Below, piece after piece: positions 40,587 to 51,353 of a DNA stretch of 64,000 nucleotides. A program made the translations under genes and the position numbers. The number at the start of each line of letters is the position of its first letter. Positions within the stretch are counted from its first letter, which is position 1. The stretch comes from Rhodococcus oxybenzonivorans (lineage in GTDB: Bacteria; Actinomycetota; Actinomycetes; Mycobacteriales; Mycobacteriaceae). Location: contig NZ_CP021354.1 of NCBI RefSeq assembly GCF_003130705.1, positions 2,232,001 to 2,296,000 on the forward strand, in the 5' to 3' direction. The notes beneath the pieces are model-generated. The model saw only the letters and a list, made by a program, of their open reading frames with translations. It was not told the origin of the DNA and did no database searches.

Positions 40587-43500
40587 GTGACGATTGACGA
40601 CACGACACCCGCAGGAAATGGAAGAAACTCGAAGGGTTCGCGGCGCATCGGCGTAGACCGGGACGACACTCGGTCGTCGAGCAAGACCACACTCGCCGAC
40701 CGTCTGGTCGGCGGCGAACCGTATGCCCTCGCCTTCGGTGGCCAGGGTGCGCCCTGGCTGAGCTCGCTCGAGGAGCTGAGCCGCGACAACGGTCTCGAGC
40801 CGGCTTTGACCAAGCTCGTGAACGAGGCCGCCGAGTACCTCGCCCCGGTGGCGCAGGAGCTGCTCGTCGTGCGTCCGGTCGGATTCGACCCCATCGCGTG
40901 GATCCTCGAGCAGGAACTCGCCGACGAAGAAGACGGTGCCCCGGCGGCCGGACCTTCTGCCGCTGCTCTCACGTCTGCAGCAGTCTCCCTTCCCGGTGTC
41001 TTCCTGACACAGATCGCCGCGCTGCGTGCGCTGGCGGCTCAGGGCCTCGATCCCACCGTGACGGCACCCGTGTCGGTGATCGGCCACTCCCAAGGACTTC
41101 TCGCTGCGGAGGCCGTTGCGACCTCCGGCAACAAGGACGGCGAACTTCTCGCCCTCGCTCAGCTGATCGGTGCCGCTGCCGGACTGGTGGGTCGTCGTCG
41201 CGGAGTGATCTCTGCGGCCGACTCCACCCCGATGCTTGCCGTGTCCAACGTCGACCCGGCGCGCCTGCATCAGATCGTCGAGGAGCTCGCCGAGGGCCTC
41301 GAGCCCGAGCGCGCCGCTGTACTCGGCATCCGTAACGCCCGGCGCCGCGTCGTGCTGTCCGGCCCGCCGGCCCAGCTGGCGCGGGTGCAGCAGCGCTGCG
41401 AGCAGATCGAGGCCGACGAAGCCCGTGAGCGCGACGCCAAGAAGCGTGGCGGCTCCATCTTCTCGCCCGTGTTCGAGCCGCTCCCGGTCGAGATCGGCTT
41501 CCACCACCCGGCTCTCGCGGAGACCGTCGATATCGTCGGCCAGTGGGCCGCCCGTTGCGGTCTCGACGAAGACAAGGCTCGCGCCCTCACAAGTGCCTGC
41601 CTCGTCGACCCCGTCGACTGGGTCGAGGCCGTCGACAGCACCATCGACGCCGGCGCATCCTGGATCCTCGATCTCGGACCCGGTGACCTTCTCACCCGTA
41701 TGACGTCGGCCAGCGTGCGCGGGCAGGGCGTCGGCATCGTCGCCGCTGCCACCCGCGGCGGCCACCGCAACCTGCTCACTCCGGGTGCGGCACCCGAGGT
41801 GCCCGCTGCGTGGACCGAATTCCTTCCGAAGCCGGTCGCGCTGCCCGGCGGACGTATCGGCGTCGAGACCGCATTCACCAAGCTGACCGGTCGTTCGCCG
41901 ATCCTGCTCGCCGGCATGACCCCCACCACGGTCGACCCGAAGATCGTCGCCGCAGCTGCCAACGCAGGCCACTGGGCCGAGCTCGCCGGTGGTGGCCAGG
42001 TGACCGAGCAGATCTTCGCCGACCACGTCGAGGAGCTCACGGGGCTGCTCGAGCCGGGTCGGGCCGTGCAGTTCAACTCGATGTTCCTCGACCCCTACCT
42101 GTGGAAGCTCCACGTCGGTGGCAAGCGCCTCGTCCCCAAGGCCCGCGCCGCCGGTGCCCCGTTCGACGGCGTCGTCGTCACCGCCGGCATCCCGGAGCTC
42201 GAGGATGCCGTCTCGATCATCGAGGACCTCACCGAGGCCGGATTCAGCTACGTCGCGTTCAAGCCGGGCACGGTCGCGCAGATCCGTTCGGTGATCCGCA
42301 TCGCCAACGAGGTTCCCTCGTTCCCCGTCATCGCCCACATCGAGGGCGGCCGCGCCGGTGGTCACCACTCGTGGGAAGACCTCGACGACCTGCTCCTCGA
42401 CACCTACGCCGAGCTGCGTACCCGACCGAACCTGGTCCTGTGCGTAGGTGGCGGCATCGGCACGCCGGAGCGGGCTGCCGACTACCTGACAGGCCGCTGG
42501 TCCGTCGCGCACGGCTTCCCGGCGATGCCGCTGGACGGCATCCTGGTCGGTACCGCCGCCATGGCCACCCTCGAGGCGACCACGTCTCCCGAGGTGAAGC
42601 AGCTCCTCGTCGACACCCCCGGTACCGCGGACTGGGTCGGTGCGGGCACCGCCGAGGGCGGTATGGCCTCCGGTCGTAGCCAGCTCGGCGCCGACATCCA
42701 CGAGATCGACAACGCCGCGTCCCGCACGGGCCGCCTGCTGGACGAGGTCGCCGGTGACGCCGACGCCGTTGCCGCGCGTCGCGACGAGATCATCGAGGCA
42801 CTGAACGTCACGGCGAAGCCGTATTTCGGCGACGTCGAGACGATGACGTACGAGCAGTGGCTGCGCCGCTACCTCGAACTGGCCGTCGGCATCGACGCCG
42901 CGAAGGCATTCGACTGCGGTTCCGACCTGCAGGACGCCATCGACGAGGCCACCACCAGCCCCTGGCTCGACATCACCTGGCGCAAGCGTTTCGGTGAGAT
43001 GCTGCAGCGCACCGAGTCGCGTCTGCACCCGGTCGACCGCGGACCGATCCCCACCCTGTTCGCCGAAGACGCGATCCTGGAGCGTCCCGAGGCTGCTATC
43101 TGCGCACTGCAGGCTCAGTACCCGGACTACGCGACCACGGTTCTGCACCCCGCCGACGTGTCGTTCTTCGTCTCGCTGTGCAAGACGCCCGGCAAGCCGG
43201 TCAACTTCGTTCCCGTGGTGGATGGTGACGTCCGCCGCTGGTGGCGCTCCGATTCGCTGTGGCAGGCACACGACCCCCGCTACACCGCGGACCAGGTCTG
43301 CGTCATCCCCGGCACCGTCGCCGTCGCCGGCATCACGCGCGTCGACGAGCCCGTCGGTGAGCTGCTCGACCGCTTCGAGAAGGCCACCTACGACGAGCTG
43401 GTCACCGCCGGTGCGTCGCCGCTGTCGCTGCTCGCGCGCCGTCACGCCGACATCGCGCGTGGCCTCCTCGACACCGTCCTGTCGGCTCCCGACATCCAGT

Positions 43501-46500
43501 GGGCCTCGCGTCTGACTCTGAACCCGGTTCGCCGGCTCGGTGACCTCGACAAGTGGTCGGTCGAATCCGACACCCGCGCGGTGCACGAGACCACCGGTGC
43601 CGAGCTCTCCGTGATCGGCGACCAGCAGGTGCTCCTCACTGTTCCGCTGGTGGCAGGCAAGTCCGTCCAGATCACCATCACCGTTCCGGCCTCCGTCGCG
43701 GACGGTGGCGCACCCCTGGTCACCGAGACCGATGCCGAGAAGTCGATGACCGCACTCCTCGCGGTCGCGGCCGGTCAGGAACTGCCGGCCGTCAAGAACG
43801 GTGTCGCTCGCCTCAACCTGGCCTGGACCCCGGATTTGATCGCCGACCACGCCGGTGTCACCGGTTCGGGCCTGCCCACGACGCTGAGCGTCAGTGGCAA
43901 GGCGGTCCCGGACGTGGTCGTCGGCGCCTGCTGGCCGGCCGTGTTCGCCGTGCTCGGTGCCGCGAAGACCGAAGACTCGCTCTCGGTCATCGAAGGCATG
44001 CTCGACTTGGTCCACCTCGATCACAGCGTCGACTTCGTGGGTGAATTGCCTTCGGAGACCAGCATTCTCGTCGTCAAGGCCGAGGTCGCCTCGGTGCTCG
44101 ACACCGACCTGGGTCGCGTCGTCGAGGTCAAAGCCGAGGTCGGCGCGATGCTCGGTGAGGGCCTCGACGCGCCCGCCGTCGTCACCCTCTCGGAGCGCTT
44201 CGCCATCCGCGGCCGCACCGGCAAGGGCGAGCTGTCCGATCCGGCCCGCGCCGGAGGTTCGCTCAGTGACGAGGTCGTGGACACCCCGCGTCGTCGTCGC
44301 CGCGACACCACCATCGTCGCGCCCCGCAACATGGGCTCCTTCGCTCAGGTGTCGGGTGACCACAACCCGATCCACACCTCCGACAACGCCGCGCTCCTCG
44401 CCGGACTCGGCAGCCCGATCGTGCACGGCATGTGGCTCTCGGCCGCAGCCCAGCAGGTCGTCACCGCCGTGGACCCGGGCGAGACCAAGACGCCGCCGCG
44501 CCGTCTCACCGCCTGGACCGCCCGCTTCCTCGGGATGGTCCGCCCCGGCGCCGAGATCGACGTTCGCGTCGACCGCGTCGCCGTGGACCGTGGCGCCGAG
44601 ATCGTCGAGGTCGGGTGCCGCATCGACGGTGAACTGGTGATGGTCGCAACGGGTCGCACAGCGGCTCCGAAAACCGTCTACGCGTTCCCAGGACAGGGCA
44701 TCCAGCGTCCCGGCATGGGTCTCGACGCCCGCGCCCGCTCCAAGGCCGCCCGCGAGATCTGGGACCGCGCCGACAAGCACACCCGCAAGGCTCTCGGCTT
44801 CTCGATCCTCGCCGTGGTCCGCGACAACCCGACGGTCGTCAAGGCCCGGGGTGTCGAGCACAAGCACCCGGACGGTGTCCTGCACCTGACCCAGTTCACC
44901 CAGGTCGCGATGGCGACGCTCGGTGTGGCTCAGGTTGCCGAGCTCCGCGAGTCCGGTGCCTTCGTCGAGGGTGCCCTGCTCGCAGGCCACTCGGTCGGTG
45001 AATACAACGCCCTCGCGGCGGTCGCCGGTGTACTTCCCCTGGAAGCCGTTCTCGAGGTGGTCTTCCAGCGTGGTTCCGCCATGCACGCCCTGGTGCCGCG
45101 TGACGAGGCCGGGCGCTCCGACTACCGGATGGCCGCTATCCGGCCCTCGCAGATCGGTCTCGCGGACGAGGACGTCGAGTCGTTCATCGGTGAGATCGCC
45201 TCGGCAACAGGCGAATTCCTGCAGGTTGTGAACCTGAACCTGCGTGGCTCGCAGTACGCCATCGCGGGCACGGTGGCCGGACTCAACGCGCTCGAGAAGG
45301 AAATCGACGTCCGCCGTGAGGCTTTCGGCGGCAAGCGCGCCTACATCATGGTCCCGGGCATCGACGTCCCCTTCCACTCGACGGTTCTGCGCGGCGGTGT
45401 CGACGACTTCCGTGGTCGCCTCGAAGAACTGCTTCCGCAGGACATCGACCCGGCCATTCTGATCGGGCGTTACATTCCGAACCTCGTACCGAAGCCGTTC
45501 TCGCTGAAGCGTGAGTTCGTGCAGGAGATCGCGGACCTCGTGCCGTCAAAGCCGCTGCAGAAGGTTCTGAAGGACTTCGACTCGTGGGCGGCACAGCCGT
45601 CGCAGCTCACGCGCATCGTGCTCACCGAGCTTCTGGCCTGGCAGTTCGCGAGCCCGGTCCGGTGGATCGAGACGCAGGACCTGCTGTTCGCCGACGAGGC
45701 CGAAGGTGGACTGGGTGTCGAGCGCTTCGTCGAGATCGGTCTGGGCTCCGTCCCGACCGTCGCGAACCTCGCTTCGCAGACCCTCAAGTTGCCGGGACGC
45801 TTCGGCTACCCGGTCGAGGTCCTCAACATCGAGCGTGAAGCCGCCATCGTGTACTCCACCGACGTGGATCCGGCGCCGGTCGAAGACGACGAGCCGGCAG
45901 CACCGGCAGCCGAGGCACCCGCCGCATCGGCAGCCCCCGCTGCCGCTCCGGCCCCCGCGGCAGCCCCCTCGGGTGGCCCGCGTCCCGACGACATCGCCTT
46001 CAAGGCAGCCGACGCCACCAAGGTTCTGATCAGCCTGTGGACCAAGCTGCGTCCCGATCAGGTCGGCCCCGTCGACACGATCGAGGCTCTGTGCGACGGC
46101 GTGTCCTCGCGGCGTAACCAGCTGCTCGTCGACCTCGGTTCCGAGCTCTCGCTCGGCGCGATCGACGGTGCCGCCGACGCCGATATGGGTTCGCTGGCTG
46201 CCACGGTCGACTCGCTGGCCCGTACGTACAAGCCCTTCGGCCCGGTGCTGTCCGACTCGATCAACGATCACCTCCGCAAGGTCTTCGGCCCGTCGGGTCG
46301 ACGTCCCGCGGCCATCGCGGACCGAGTCAAGAAGGTTTGGGAGCTGGGTGACGGCTGGGCGCACCACGTCACCGCGGAGGTGGCGCTCGGAACCCGCGAC
46401 GGTTCCAGCATCCGCGGCGGTGACCTCGGTGGTCTCGCAGGCGGTGGTCTCGCCGACGGCGCCGCAGTAGACGCTGTCATCGACAGCGCAGTCGCCGCAG

Positions 46501-49500
46501 TGGCCTCGCGCCGTGGGATCAGCGTTTCGCTCCCGGCAACGGGTGGCGGAGCCGGTGGCACCGTCGACGCCGCGGCACTGGGTGAGTTCACCGAGCACAT
46601 CACGGGCCGCGACGGCGTGCTGGCCTCGGCAGCCCGCCTCGTGCTCGAGCAGCTCGGTTTCGCCGGTGACACGGCGACGGCAGCGGCGCCGACCGACACC
46701 GAACTCGTCGACCTCGTGTCGGCGGAACTCGGTTCGGACTGGCCGCGACTGGTGGCTCCCGCATTCGACGGAAAGCGGGCGGTCCTGCTCGACGACCGCT
46801 GGGCATCCGCCCGGGAGGATCTGGCCCGACTGTGGATCGACGCGGCCGGCTCCGAATCGCTCGAGATCGAAAGCTTCGCCGGTGCAGGCAAGTCCGTTGC
46901 GGCGCAGGCCGCATGGTGGCAAGCCCGCGCAACCGACGAGGGTCGTGCGGCTCTGGCCGAGAAGTACGGGCGTATCGCCGCGGCGGCAGCTGTCGTCACC
47001 GACGAGACGCCGGAATGGGCAGACCAGGTCGCCGTCGTCACCGGTGCCAGCAAGGGGTCCATCGCGGCCGCGGTCGCAGGCAAGCTCCTCGCGGGCGGCG
47101 CGACGGTCTTCGTGACCACCTCGCGTCTCGACGACAAGCGACTCGGCTTCTACCGCGACCTCTACCGCCGCAATGCTCGCGCCGGTGCCGCCCTGTGGGT
47201 GGTTCCCGCGAACATGGCGTCGTACACGGACATCGACGCGCTCATCGAGTGGATCGGTGAGGCCCAGTACGAAACTGCCGGTGGATCGAAGAAGCTCGTC
47301 AAGGAAGCGGTCACCCCGACCTTGCTGTTCCCGTTCGCCGCGCCCCGCGTGGCCGGTGACCTGGCCGACGCCGGCGCCCGCGCCGAAATGGAGATGCGAG
47401 TTCTCCTGTGGTCGGTGGAACGCCTGATCGGCGGGCTGTCGAAGATCGGCTACGACCGTGACGTCGACACTCACCTGCACGTAGTTCTGCCCGGCTCCCC
47501 GAACCGCGGTCTGTTCGGTGGCGACGGCGCGTACGGCGAGGCCAAGGCCGCGCTCGACGCAGTGGTCGGCCGCTGGAAGGCCGAGCGCAACTGGGCCGAA
47601 CGCGTCACCCTGGTGCACGCTCTCATCGGCTGGGTCCGCGGAACCGGACTGATGGGCGGCAACGACCCGCTCGTCGAGGCCGTCGAAGGTGCCGGAGTCC
47701 GTACCTGGTCCACCCAGGAAATGGCCACCGAGCTGCTGCAGTTGTGCGAGCCCGAGGCACGTCGCCTCGCGTCCGCCGAGCCGCTCGCCGCCGATCTGAC
47801 CGGTGGGCTCGCCCAGGCGAACCTGGACCTGCCCGCGCTGGCGAAGCAGGCTCAGGAAGCTGCTGCTGCCGAGGCCGAGGAGGACACGGCCGAGCTCGAC
47901 ACCATCGCGGCTCTGCCCGCCCCGCCGCGGGTCTCGGAGTCGGCGGCACCGGCCTGGTCGGGAGTCACTGCGGCCCCGGAGGACCTCGTGGTCATCGTCG
48001 GTGCCGGGGAGCTCGGACCGTTCGGCTCCTCGCGTACCCGCTTCGAGATGGAGGTCGACGAAGAGCTTTCGGCGGCAGGCGTTCTCGAACTCGCGTGGAA
48101 CACCGGACTGATCGTGTGGGAGACCACACCGTCGCCCGGGTGGTACGACGCAGAGACCGGGGATCTGGTTCCGGAAGCCGAGATCGCGGACCGGTACCAC
48201 GACACCGTCGTCGAACGGTGCGGCATCCGCCGCTACGTGGACGAAGGCGCGATGGTCGATAACACCGCACCGCTGCTCACGTCGGTCTTCCTCGACAAGG
48301 ACCTGAGCTTCGTGGTCGGCACCGAGGCGGAGGCACTGGCCTTCGTCGAGGCCGATCCGGACAACACGGTCGCGACTCCGGTCCCGGACAGCGGGGACTG
48401 GCAGGTCACCCGCCGGGCCGGTACCGAAATCCGCGTGCCGCGCAAGATGAAGCTCACGCGGAGTGTGGGTGGGCAGATCCCGACCGGATTCGACGTCACG
48501 AAGTGGGGCATCCCCGCCGACATGGCCGACTCCGTCGACCGGGTGGGCCTGTGGAACATCGTCGCCACGGTGGACGCGTTCCTCACCGGAGGGTTCACCC
48601 CCAGCGAACTGCTGCGGTGGGTGCACCCCTCGCTGGTCGCCAACACCCAGGGCACCGGCATGGGCGGCATGAGCTCGATGAGGTCGCTGTACATCGACAC
48701 GCTGCTCGGTGAGAACCGGCCGAACGACATCCTGCAGGAAGCTCTGCCGAATGTGATTGCGGCGCACGTCGTCCAGTCTTACGTCGGCGGTTACGGCGCC
48801 ATGGTCCACCCGGTTGCGGCGTGCGCCACGGCTGCGGTGTCCGTCGAAGAGGGCGTCGACAAGATCAAGCTCGGCAAGGCGCAGCTGGTCGTTGCCGGTG
48901 GATACGACGACCTCGGCACGGAAGGCATCATCGGATTCGGTGACATGTCTGCCACTGCCAAGACCGACGACATGCGCGCCAAGGGCATCGAGGATCGCCG
49001 CTTCTCGCGGGCCAACGATCGTCGACGCGGCGGGTTCGTAGAGTCGGCCGGCGGTGGCACCATCCTCCTCGCTCGCGGTGACGTGGCACTCGAGATGGGT
49101 CTGCCCGTCCTCGGTGTGGTTGCCTACGCCAGCTCGTTCGCGGATGGTGTCCACACATCGATCCCGGCTCCCGGAATCGGTGCGCTCGGTGCAGGTCGTG
49201 GGGGAGCGGATTCGCAGCTCGCTCAGTCTCTCCGCCGGCTCGGTCTCGGTGCCGACGACATCTCGGTGATTTCCAAGCACGACACCTCCACCGCGGCCAA
49301 CGATCCCAACGAGGCGGAGCTGCACGAGCGCCTCGCCGGGGCCCTCGGCCGCAGCGAAGGTGCGCCGCTGTTCGTCGTCTCGCAGAAGAGCCTCACCGGA
49401 CACTCCAAGGGTGGTGCCGCAGCATTCCAGCTGATCGGTCTCTGCCAGGTGCTGGATCAAGGTGTCGTCCCGCCTAACCGCAGCCTCGACTGCGTCGACG

Positions 49501-49904
49501 AGAAGATGGCCGAGTTCGAACACCTCGTGTGGGCTCGGGAGCCGCTGCGCTTCGGTGAGCAGTTCCCGCTGAAGGCTGGTCTGCTGACGAGCCTCGGCTT
49601 CGGTCACGTCTCCGGACTGATTGCGGTCGTCCACCCGCAGGCGTTCATCGAGTCGCTGCCGGCAGACAGGCGGGAGGCGTACCTCGCGCAGGCACGCAAG
49701 CGCACCGTCGAGGGTCAGCGTCGTCTGGTGAAGGCCATGGTCGGTGGCGGCAGCCTGTACGAGCGTCCGGCGGATCGTCGCTTCGGCGGCGACAGTGTGC
49801 CGGCCGCAGCGTCCCGTCAGCTGGAGGCGGACGTCCTGCTCACCGAGGCAGCACGCCTCGGAGCGGACGACGTATACAGCTCGGGTCTGCCCGGCTGCAA
49901 GTAG
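40587..49904 (+). CDS. fas: type I fatty acid synthase
   Basis: One 3105-residue chain that makes C16-C26 acyl-CoA, the precursors of membrane lipids and mycolic acids. Order: acyltransferase (GHSQG, Ser about 168), flavin enoyl reductase (LLAGMTPTTVDP, about 450-900), dehydratase hotdog part with DHNPIHTSDNAA (about 1259), malonyl/palmitoyl transferase (GHSVGEYN, Ser about 1469), an Ala/Pro linker, acyl carrier domain (GVSSRRNQLLVDLG; probable phosphopantetheine Ser 1841), ketoreductase (VTGASKGSIAAAVAG, about 2150) and ketosynthase (Cys about 2746 in VAACATAAVS, then SKHDTSTAANDPNE and LTGHSKGGAAAF). GTG 40587 has AGGAGAGG 8 nt upstream. Long antisense open frames reflect its codon bias. 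acpS follows by 11 bp. Confidence 0.98.
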   Translation: MTIDDTTPAGNGRNSKGSRRIGVDRDDTRSSSKTTLADRLVGGEPYALAFGGQGAPWLSSLEELSRDNGLEPALTKLVNEAAEYLAPVAQELLVVRPVGFDPIAWILEQELADEEDGAPAAGPSAAALTSAAVSLPGVFLTQIAALRALAAQGLDPTVTAPVSVIGHSQGLLAAEAVATSGNKDGELLALAQLIGAAAGLVGRRRGVISAADSTPMLAVSNVDPARLHQIVEELAEGLEPERAAVLGIRNARRRVVLSGPPAQLARVQQRCEQIEADEARERDAKKRGGSIFSPVFEPLPVEIGFHHPALAETVDIVGQWAARCGLDEDKARALTSACLVDPVDWVEAVDSTIDAGASWILDLGPGDLLTRMTSASVRGQGVGIVAAATRGGHRNLLTPGAAPEVPAAWTEFLPKPVALPGGRIGVETAFTKLTGRSPILLAGMTPTTVDPKIVAAAANAGHWAELAGGGQVTEQIFADHVEELTGLLEPGRAVQFNSMFLDPYLWKLHVGGKRLVPKARAAGAPFDGVVVTAGIPELEDAVSIIEDLTEAGFSYVAFKPGTVAQIRSVIRIANEVPSFPVIAHIEGGRAGGHHSWEDLDDLLLDTYAELRTRPNLVLCVGGGIGTPERAADYLTGRWSVAHGFPAMPLDGILVGTAAMATLEATTSPEVKQLLVDTPGTADWVGAGTAEGGMASGRSQLGADIHEIDNAASRTGRLLDEVAGDADAVAARRDEIIEALNVTAKPYFGDVETMTYEQWLRRYLELAVGIDAAKAFDCGSDLQDAIDEATTSPWLDITWRKRFGEMLQRTESRLHPVDRGPIPTLFAEDAILERPEAAICALQAQYPDYATTVLHPADVSFFVSLCKTPGKPVNFVPVVDGDVRRWWRSDSLWQAHDPRYTADQVCVIPGTVAVAGITRVDEPVGELLDRFEKATYDELVTAGASPLSLLARRHADIARGLLDTVLSAPDIQWASRLTLNPVRRLGDLDKWSVESDTRAVHETTGAELSVIGDQQVLLTVPLVAGKSVQITITVPASVADGGAPLVTETDAEKSMTALLAVAAGQELPAVKNGVARLNLAWTPDLIADHAGVTGSGLPTTLSVSGKAVPDVVVGACWPAVFAVLGAAKTEDSLSVIEGMLDLVHLDHSVDFVGELPSETSILVVKAEVASVLDTDLGRVVEVKAEVGAMLGEGLDAPAVVTLSERFAIRGRTGKGELSDPARAGGSLSDEVVDTPRRRRRDTTIVAPRNMGSFAQVSGDHNPIHTSDNAALLAGLGSPIVHGMWLSAAAQQVVTAVDPGETKTPPRRLTAWTARFLGMVRPGAEIDVRVDRVAVDRGAEIVEVGCRIDGELVMVATGRTAAPKTVYAFPGQGIQRPGMGLDARARSKAAREIWDRADKHTRKALGFSILAVVRDNPTVVKARGVEHKHPDGVLHLTQFTQVAMATLGVAQVAELRESGAFVEGALLAGHSVGEYNALAAVAGVLPLEAVLEVVFQRGSAMHALVPRDEAGRSDYRMAAIRPSQIGLADEDVESFIGEIASATGEFLQVVNLNLRGSQYAIAGTVAGLNALEKEIDVRREAFGGKRAYIMVPGIDVPFHSTVLRGGVDDFRGRLEELLPQDIDPAILIGRYIPNLVPKPFSLKREFVQEIADLVPSKPLQKVLKDFDSWAAQPSQLTRIVLTELLAWQFASPVRWIETQDLLFADEAEGGLGVERFVEIGLGSVPTVANLASQTLKLPGRFGYPVEVLNIEREAAIVYSTDVDPAPVEDDEPAAPAAEAPAASAAPAAAPAPAAAPSGGPRPDDIAFKAADATKVLISLWTKLRPDQVGPVDTIEALCDGVSSRRNQLLVDLGSELSLGAIDGAADADMGSLAATVDSLARTYKPFGPVLSDSINDHLRKVFGPSGRRPAAIADRVKKVWELGDGWAHHVTAEVALGTRDGSSIRGGDLGGLAGGGLADGAAVDAVIDSAVAAVASRRGISVSLPATGGGAGGTVDAAALGEFTEHITGRDGVLASAARLVLEQLGFAGDTATAAAPTDTELVDLVSAELGSDWPRLVAPAFDGKRAVLLDDRWASAREDLARLWIDAAGSESLEIESFAGAGKSVAAQAAWWQARATDEGRAALAEKYGRIAAAAAVVTDETPEWADQVAVVTGASKGSIAAAVAGKLLAGGATVFVTTSRLDDKRLGFYRDLYRRNARAGAALWVVPANMASYTDIDALIEWIGEAQYETAGGSKKLVKEAVTPTLLFPFAAPRVAGDLADAGARAEMEMRVLLWSVERLIGGLSKIGYDRDVDTHLHVVLPGSPNRGLFGGDGAYGEAKAALDAVVGRWKAERNWAERVTLVHALIGWVRGTGLMGGNDPLVEAVEGAGVRTWSTQEMATELLQLCEPEARRLASAEPLAADLTGGLAQANLDLPALAKQAQEAAAAEAEEDTAELDTIAALPAPPRVSESAAPAWSGVTAAPEDLVVIVGAGELGPFGSSRTRFEMEVDEELSAAGVLELAWNTGLIVWETTPSPGWYDAETGDLVPEAEIADRYHDTVVERCGIRRYVDEGAMVDNTAPLLTSVFLDKDLSFVVGTEAEALAFVEADPDNTVATPVPDSGDWQVTRRAGTEIRVPRKMKLTRSVGGQIPTGFDVTKWGIPADMADSVDRVGLWNIVATVDAFLTGGFTPSELLRWVHPSLVANTQGTGMGGMSSMRSLYIDTLLGENRPNDILQEALPNVIAAHVVQSYVGGYGAMVHPVAACATAAVSVEEGVDKIKLGKAQLVVAGGYDDLGTEGIIGFGDMSATAKTDDMRAKGIEDRRFSRANDRRRGGFVESAGGGTILLARGDVALEMGLPVLGVVAYASSFADGVHTSIPAPGIGALGAGRGGADSQLAQSLRRLGLGADDISVISKHDTSTAANDPNEAELHERLAGALGRSEGAPLFVVSQKSLTGHSKGGAAAFQLIGLCQVLDQGVVPPNRSLDCVDEKMAEFEHLVWAREPLRFGEQFPLKAGLLTSLGFGHVSGLIAVVHPQAFIESLPADRREAYLAQARKRTVEGQRRLVKAMVGGGSLYERPADRRFGGDSVPAAASRQLEADVLLTEAARLGADDVYSSGLPGCK

Positions 49905-49915
49905 GAACAGGATCG

Positions 49916-50308
49916 ATGGGAGTTCTGGGAATCGGCTTCGACCTCGTCACGGTGTCGGAGTTCGCCGAGCAGCTGGACCGGCCAGGTACGGCAATGCTCG
50001 ACAACTTCACACCGGGCGAACGTCGAGACGCCGTGACCCGGAGCTCCGATCCGGCTCGGCATTTCGCGGCCCGATGGGCGGCGAAGGAGGCAGTGATCAA
50101 AGCATGGTCCACGGCCAACTTCGCCAGCCCGCCGGTGCTCCCCGAAATGATCCACCACCTGATCGAGGTGGTGACGGATGCGTGGGGACGGCCGAGCATC
50201 CGCTTACGCGGAGACGTCGCCGAGCATCTGACGGACGTGAAGATTCATATCTCGCTCACGCACGACGGCGACACCGCCGGTGCATTCGCGGTGATCGAAG
50301 CGGCGTAG
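49916..50308 (+). CDS. acpS: holo-ACP synthase AcpS
   Basis: Transfers 4'-phosphopantetheine to the carrier Ser of the fatty acid synthase. 130 residues; GIGFDLVTVSEFAEQL gives the metal Asp, and FAARWAAKEAVIKAW gives the catalytic Glu-x3-Lys helix; the end is IHISLTHDGDTAGAFAVIE. Follows fas by 11 bp and is surely in the same transcript. Confidence 0.96.
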   Translation: MGVLGIGFDLVTVSEFAEQLDRPGTAMLDNFTPGERRDAVTRSSDPARHFAARWAAKEAVIKAWSTANFASPPVLPEMIHHLIEVVTDAWGRPSIRLRGDVAEHLTDVKIHISLTHDGDTAGAFAVIEAA

Positions 50309-50318
50309 GCGCTCCGCG

Positions 50319-50364
50319 CCCGTGCGCCTTTCTGGTAGCAGGAGCAACCAGAAAGGCGCACGGG
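50319..50364. terminator. bidirectional terminator between acpS and TetR gene
   Basis: 18-bp perfect stem (50319-50336 with 50347-50364) and a 10-nt loop, located between the two convergent stop codons. The top of the stem carries CTTTCTGGT/ACCAGAAAG. It should serve both strands. Confidence 0.88.
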
Positions 50365-50374
50365 ACCGGAGGTC

Positions 50375-51076
50375 CTAGCCGGTGGTCGTAGTGGTGCGAG
50401 ATTCCTTTTCGGCGACGAGCAGGTACGCCACCATCAACCGTTTCAGCTCTGCGACGGCATCGGCGTGGCTTTGGTCGTCCTGCACCGAGAAGTTCAGCAT
50501 CGAGTAGACGACGTGAACGAGAACCTCGGCCATCATCGTGCGCCGCTCCCGCGTGGTTTGCGGGGTGAGCGGTGCGAGCATTCGTGAGACCTGCTCCGCG
50601 AACGCCTTCTCATGGATGGCCCCCGTGGCGCGGGTCGACGGGGTCGACTGCATCGCCAGCCACACCTCGCGTCGTGACGGATCCGACATCCACAAACCGG
50701 CCATGTGGTCGACGAAGGCGTTGAGGAAGCGTAGCCAGTCGAGAGACGGAACCTCACCGTTGAACTGCGCGAGCTCGTGTTGAACGCCGACGAGGTCCTG
50801 CCTGTTGAGCTCGCACACGATCACATACTTGTTCGCGAAGAATTGGTAGAGCGTGCCGATCGGCACATCGGCACGAGCGGCGACCTCCTCGCAGGTGAAC
50901 GACTCGAATCCCACATCCACCAGCAATTCCCGCGACGCTGCGAGTAGCGCATCGAACTTGCGGCGACTACGTTCCTGGGTCGGACGTCGGCGGGGCAGGA
51001 GCTCCTGCGGGTCCGACTGCAGCTCCAGCGCCGGGTCCACACGGCGCGGTGCTTGCTTGCTGGCTGAAGACTCCAC
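50375..51076 (-). CDS. TetR/AcrR family regulator
   Basis: 233 residues. Helix-turn-helix in the first 80 or so: FDALLAASRELLVDVGFESFTCEEVAARADVPIGTLYQFFANKY. The rest is a ligand-binding helical domain, not assigned to a subgroup. It lies beside fas-acpS but the sequence is not the FasR type that I recall, so a link to fatty acid control is only possible. GTG or ATG starts near 51076; no strong ribosome site. 277 bp without a gene separate it from bcp. Confidence 0.85.
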   Translation of the reverse strand: MESSASKQAPRRVDPALELQSDPQELLPRRRPTQERSRRKFDALLAASRELLVDVGFESFTCEEVAARADVPIGTLYQFFANKYVIVCELNRQDLVGVQHELAQFNGEVPSLDWLRFLNAFVDHMAGLWMSDPSRREVWLAMQSTPSTRATGAIHEKAFAEQVSRMLAPLTPQTTRERRTMMAEVLVHVVYSMLNFSVQDDQSHADAVAELKRLMVAYLLVAEKESRTTTTTG

Positions 51077-51353
51077 CGCCCCAGGCTATCGGTCTTTGCT
51101 CCGGATTCCGAAGACCCGTCCCGGTGGCTCGTCGGGTTTTGCCAGGACGTGGCCACCGATCGGGTGGTTTCCCGGGCGAACAATGTGATGGCCCACAAAT
51201 AGCCGACGGCAGGAATTCCGCCACATCACCACCTGGCGACGAGAGCGGCTGAGACCGGTTGGTGGGCGGCGTTCGACGTCCCCTGAAAGTCGCACCCGGC
51301 CCGCGGAGGAGTTCGGGCGTACTGCGCCGAAGGCCGGGTGGGACGGAATGCGC

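Noticed and set aside
40581..49634. Very long open frames on the minus strand across fas
   Set aside because: They lie exactly opposite a fully recognisable synthase and their sequence is low-complexity Asp/Gly/Arg-rich, as expected from high-GC codon bias on the sense strand.
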